From: Chloroflexota bacterium
GTDB taxonomy: Bacteria; Chloroflexota; Limnocylindria; Limnocylindrales; CSP1-4
DNA length: 6,610 nt
Assembly (NCBI GenBank): GCA_021802185.1
Contig: JAKAAV010000130.1
Location: forward strand, 1 to 6,610
Direction of reading: 5' to 3'
A program made the translations under genes and the position numbers. This document shows, piece by piece, positions 5,363-6,610 of the stretch; the first letter of the stretch is position 1, and the number at the start of each line of letters is the position of its first letter. The notes beneath the pieces are model-generated. The model was given only the letters and a program-made list of their open reading frames with translations. It ran no database searches and was not told where the DNA came from.

Positions 5363-6610
5363 ATGCCGCACGCACGCCCGTACAGCCTCGTCGAGGCCCG
5401 TCGTCTCGCCGGCGGCGCCGACACCGTCCTTCTGCGCGCGTCGCGGGAGGCCGACCTCGAGACGCCGGTCGGCGCGTTCCTCGCGCTGGACGACGGCGGG
5501 CCCGCGTTCCTGCTCGAGTCTGTCGAGGGTGGCGAGCGCCTGGGCCGCTACTCGTTCCTGGGCGTCTCGCCGCGTCGCACCCTCGAGGTCCGCGACGGGG
5601 TGGCGCGCACGCTCACCCGTCCGCTGACCGTCGACGCATACGCGGCCGACCTGCCCGCCTCCGTCGGACCCGCGCCCGATCCCCTCGACGCGCTCCGGCG
5701 GTTCGTGCCGCGTCGCCGCGTCGCGCCCCTCGAGGGGATGCCCCGTTTCACCGGCGGTGCCGTGGGCGCGCTCGCATACGACGCGGTGGCGGCGTTCGAG
5801 CCGGTGCCGTTGCCGGACGCGGATCCGGTCGGCGCTCCGTCCGCGGCGTTCATGGAGAGCGACCTCGTCCTGGTGTTCGACCACCTCACGCACACGCTCA
5901 GCGCGATCGCGTCGCTGCACTCGGACGCACCGGACTTCGAGGGCCGCTACCGGATCGCGGAGCGGGCGGTGTACGAGGCGCTGGAGCGCGCCGGGGGACA
6001 GGCAGTGAGCGGCGGCGGCCGAGCGCGAGGAGGCGCGACGCCGGGCGGCAATGGCGCGACGACGCCGGGCCGGAGCGGCGGCACGGCACCGGGCAGGAGC
6101 GGCGGCACGGCACCGGGCCGCGACGGCGCCGTGCCGCGCGACGGGGCAATGCCCGCGGCGGGACAGACCGGCGCCATCGGCCCCGGCGGCCCATCGCCGG
6201 AGCTGACGGGCGACGGCCTCCTCGACCGCCACGGAGCGACGAGCTTCGATCGGGACGCCTTCGAGAAGGCGGTGGTGCAGGCGAAGGCGGCGATCACCGC
6301 GGGCGAAGCGATCCAGATCGTGCTGGCACGCCGGCAGTCGTTCCCGGTCCCGCCCGGGTCGGACGGCCGTCCGCTCGATGGCCTCGCGCTCTCCCGGGCG
6401 CTGCGCCGCGTCAACCCGAGCCCGTACCTGTTCTTCGTGCGCACGCCCTCGTTCGAGGTCGTCGGCGCCAGCCCCGAGCTGCTCCTGCGCGTCGAAGGGG
6501 ACCGCCTCACGACGCACCCGATTGCCGGCACGCGGCCGCGCGGCGCGGACGACGACGAGGACGAGCTGATCTCCGAAGAGCTCCAGCGTGACCCGAAGGA
6601 GCGCGCCGAG
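5363..6610 (+). CDS. trpE: Anthranilate synthase component I, N-terminal 416 residues, cut by window end
   Basis: The enzyme makes anthranilate from chorismate, using ammonia supplied by the TrpG glutaminase: the first committed step of tryptophan synthesis, in the cytoplasm. The N-terminal domain (about 20-210) shows TPVGAFLAL (34-42), the tryptophan-feedback motif LLES (50-53) in FLLESVEGGERLGRYSFLG, and GGAVGALAYD (131-140). The chorismate-binding domain starts near 294 (SFDRDAFEKAVVQAKAAITA) and shows NPSPYLFFV (351-359), GASPELLLRV (368-377), HPIAGTRPRG (385-394) and DPKERAE (410-416). PIAGT rather than the PIKGT of many PabB proteins, plus the Trp T-box, supports TrpE over PabB. The frame is open to the last base; about 100 or more residues with the remaining active-site residues are missing. 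Between the domains is a Gly/Pro/Ala-rich insert (about 212-290) with an eight-residue repeat, much longer than the usual linker. The segment normally close to GDIFQVVLSQR reads GEAIQIVLARR. Start fixed by GGAGG eight bases upstream. Confidence 0.97.
   Translation, partial: MPHARPYSLVEARRLAGGADTVLLRASREADLETPVGAFLALDDGGPAFLLESVEGGERLGRYSFLGVSPRRTLEVRDGVARTLTRPLTVDAYAADLPASVGPAPDPLDALRRFVPRRRVAPLEGMPRFTGGAVGALAYDAVAAFEPVPLPDADPVGAPSAAFMESDLVLVFDHLTHTLSAIASLHSDAPDFEGRYRIAERAVYEALERAGGQAVSGGGRARGGATPGGNGATTPGRSGGTAPGRSGGTAPGRDGAVPRDGAMPAAGQTGAIGPGGPSPELTGDGLLDRHGATSFDRDAFEKAVVQAKAAITAGEAIQIVLARRQSFPVPPGSDGRPLDGLALSRALRRVNPSPYLFFVRTPSFEVVGASPELLLRVEGDRLTTHPIAGTRPRGADDDEDELISEELQRDPKERAE
6071..6118 (+). 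repeat. 24-base tandem repeat in the trpE linker
   Basis: Two copies, 6071-6094 and 6095-6118, differ only at the first base (C versus A). Each encodes RSGGTAPG. More degenerate copies flank them (NGATTPG before, RDGAVPRD after), so the tract spans about 6050-6142. The length is a multiple of three, so copy-number change would keep the frame. Confidence 0.85.

Noticed and set aside
4742..6517. 591-residue minus-strand open frame opposite trpE and the T-box
   Set aside because: It covers the trpE coding region, leader and promoter on the opposite strand and has Arg/Ala-rich shadow composition.
5212..6591. 459-residue plus-strand frame overlapping trpE
   Set aside because: It starts inside the T-box and reads trpE out of frame; the trpE frame carries all family motifs.
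5363..6610. PabB (aminodeoxychorismate synthase) instead of TrpE
   Set aside because: The LLES feedback motif, PIAGT and the Trp-specific leader all point to anthranilate synthase.

Overview
This is a very GC-rich bacterial window with strong Shine-Dalgarno sites on some genes, a classical lipobox, Ser/Pro/Thr-rich linkers on exported proteins and a T-box leader in front of trpE. Together these suggest a single-membrane high-GC lineage, most likely Chloroflexota, with Actinomycetota as the alternative. The assignment is an inference from style; there is no rRNA or other phylogenetic marker here.

Left part (1-4051, all on the minus strand, read right to left). Three genes for exported or membrane-anchored proteins lie in a row. 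The first (4051-1280) encodes a 923-residue secreted protein: signal peptide, CSLREA-like segment, long right-handed parallel beta-helix, Ser/Pro/Thr linker and a C-terminal beta-sandwich-like domain. The second (about 1039-371) encodes a membrane-anchored protein with an NTF2-like extracytoplasmic domain. The third (330-1, cut by the window edge) encodes a lipoprotein. The 40-base gap between the last two suggests co-transcription. All three products look extracytoplasmic, so the group probably serves the cell surface; no reaction can be assigned.

Middle part (4052-4902). A 356-base non-coding divergent region separates the beta-helix gene from a rightward gene for a small four-helix membrane protein (4408-4902). 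The non-coding region holds a 15-base tandem repeat, a foldable segment, and two imperfect 26-base direct repeats 42 bases apart.

Right part (4903-6610, plus strand). A good sigma-70-type promoter (TTGACA, 18-base spacer, TACACT) starts a leader of about 390 bases that contains a complete T-box element. Its specifier codon is UGG (Trp), and its T-box bulge UGGC matches the GCCA end expected of tRNA-Trp. An antiterminator/terminator pair, a strong Shine-Dalgarno site and trpE follow. The leader should sense uncharged tRNA-Trp and switch on anthranilate synthase component I, the first step of tryptophan synthesis. The trpE product has an unusual Gly/Pro/Ala-rich repeat insert between its two domains and is truncated by the window end. 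The T-box/trpE unit is the best supported and most interesting content. I see no mobile element, CRISPR array, rRNA or tRNA.
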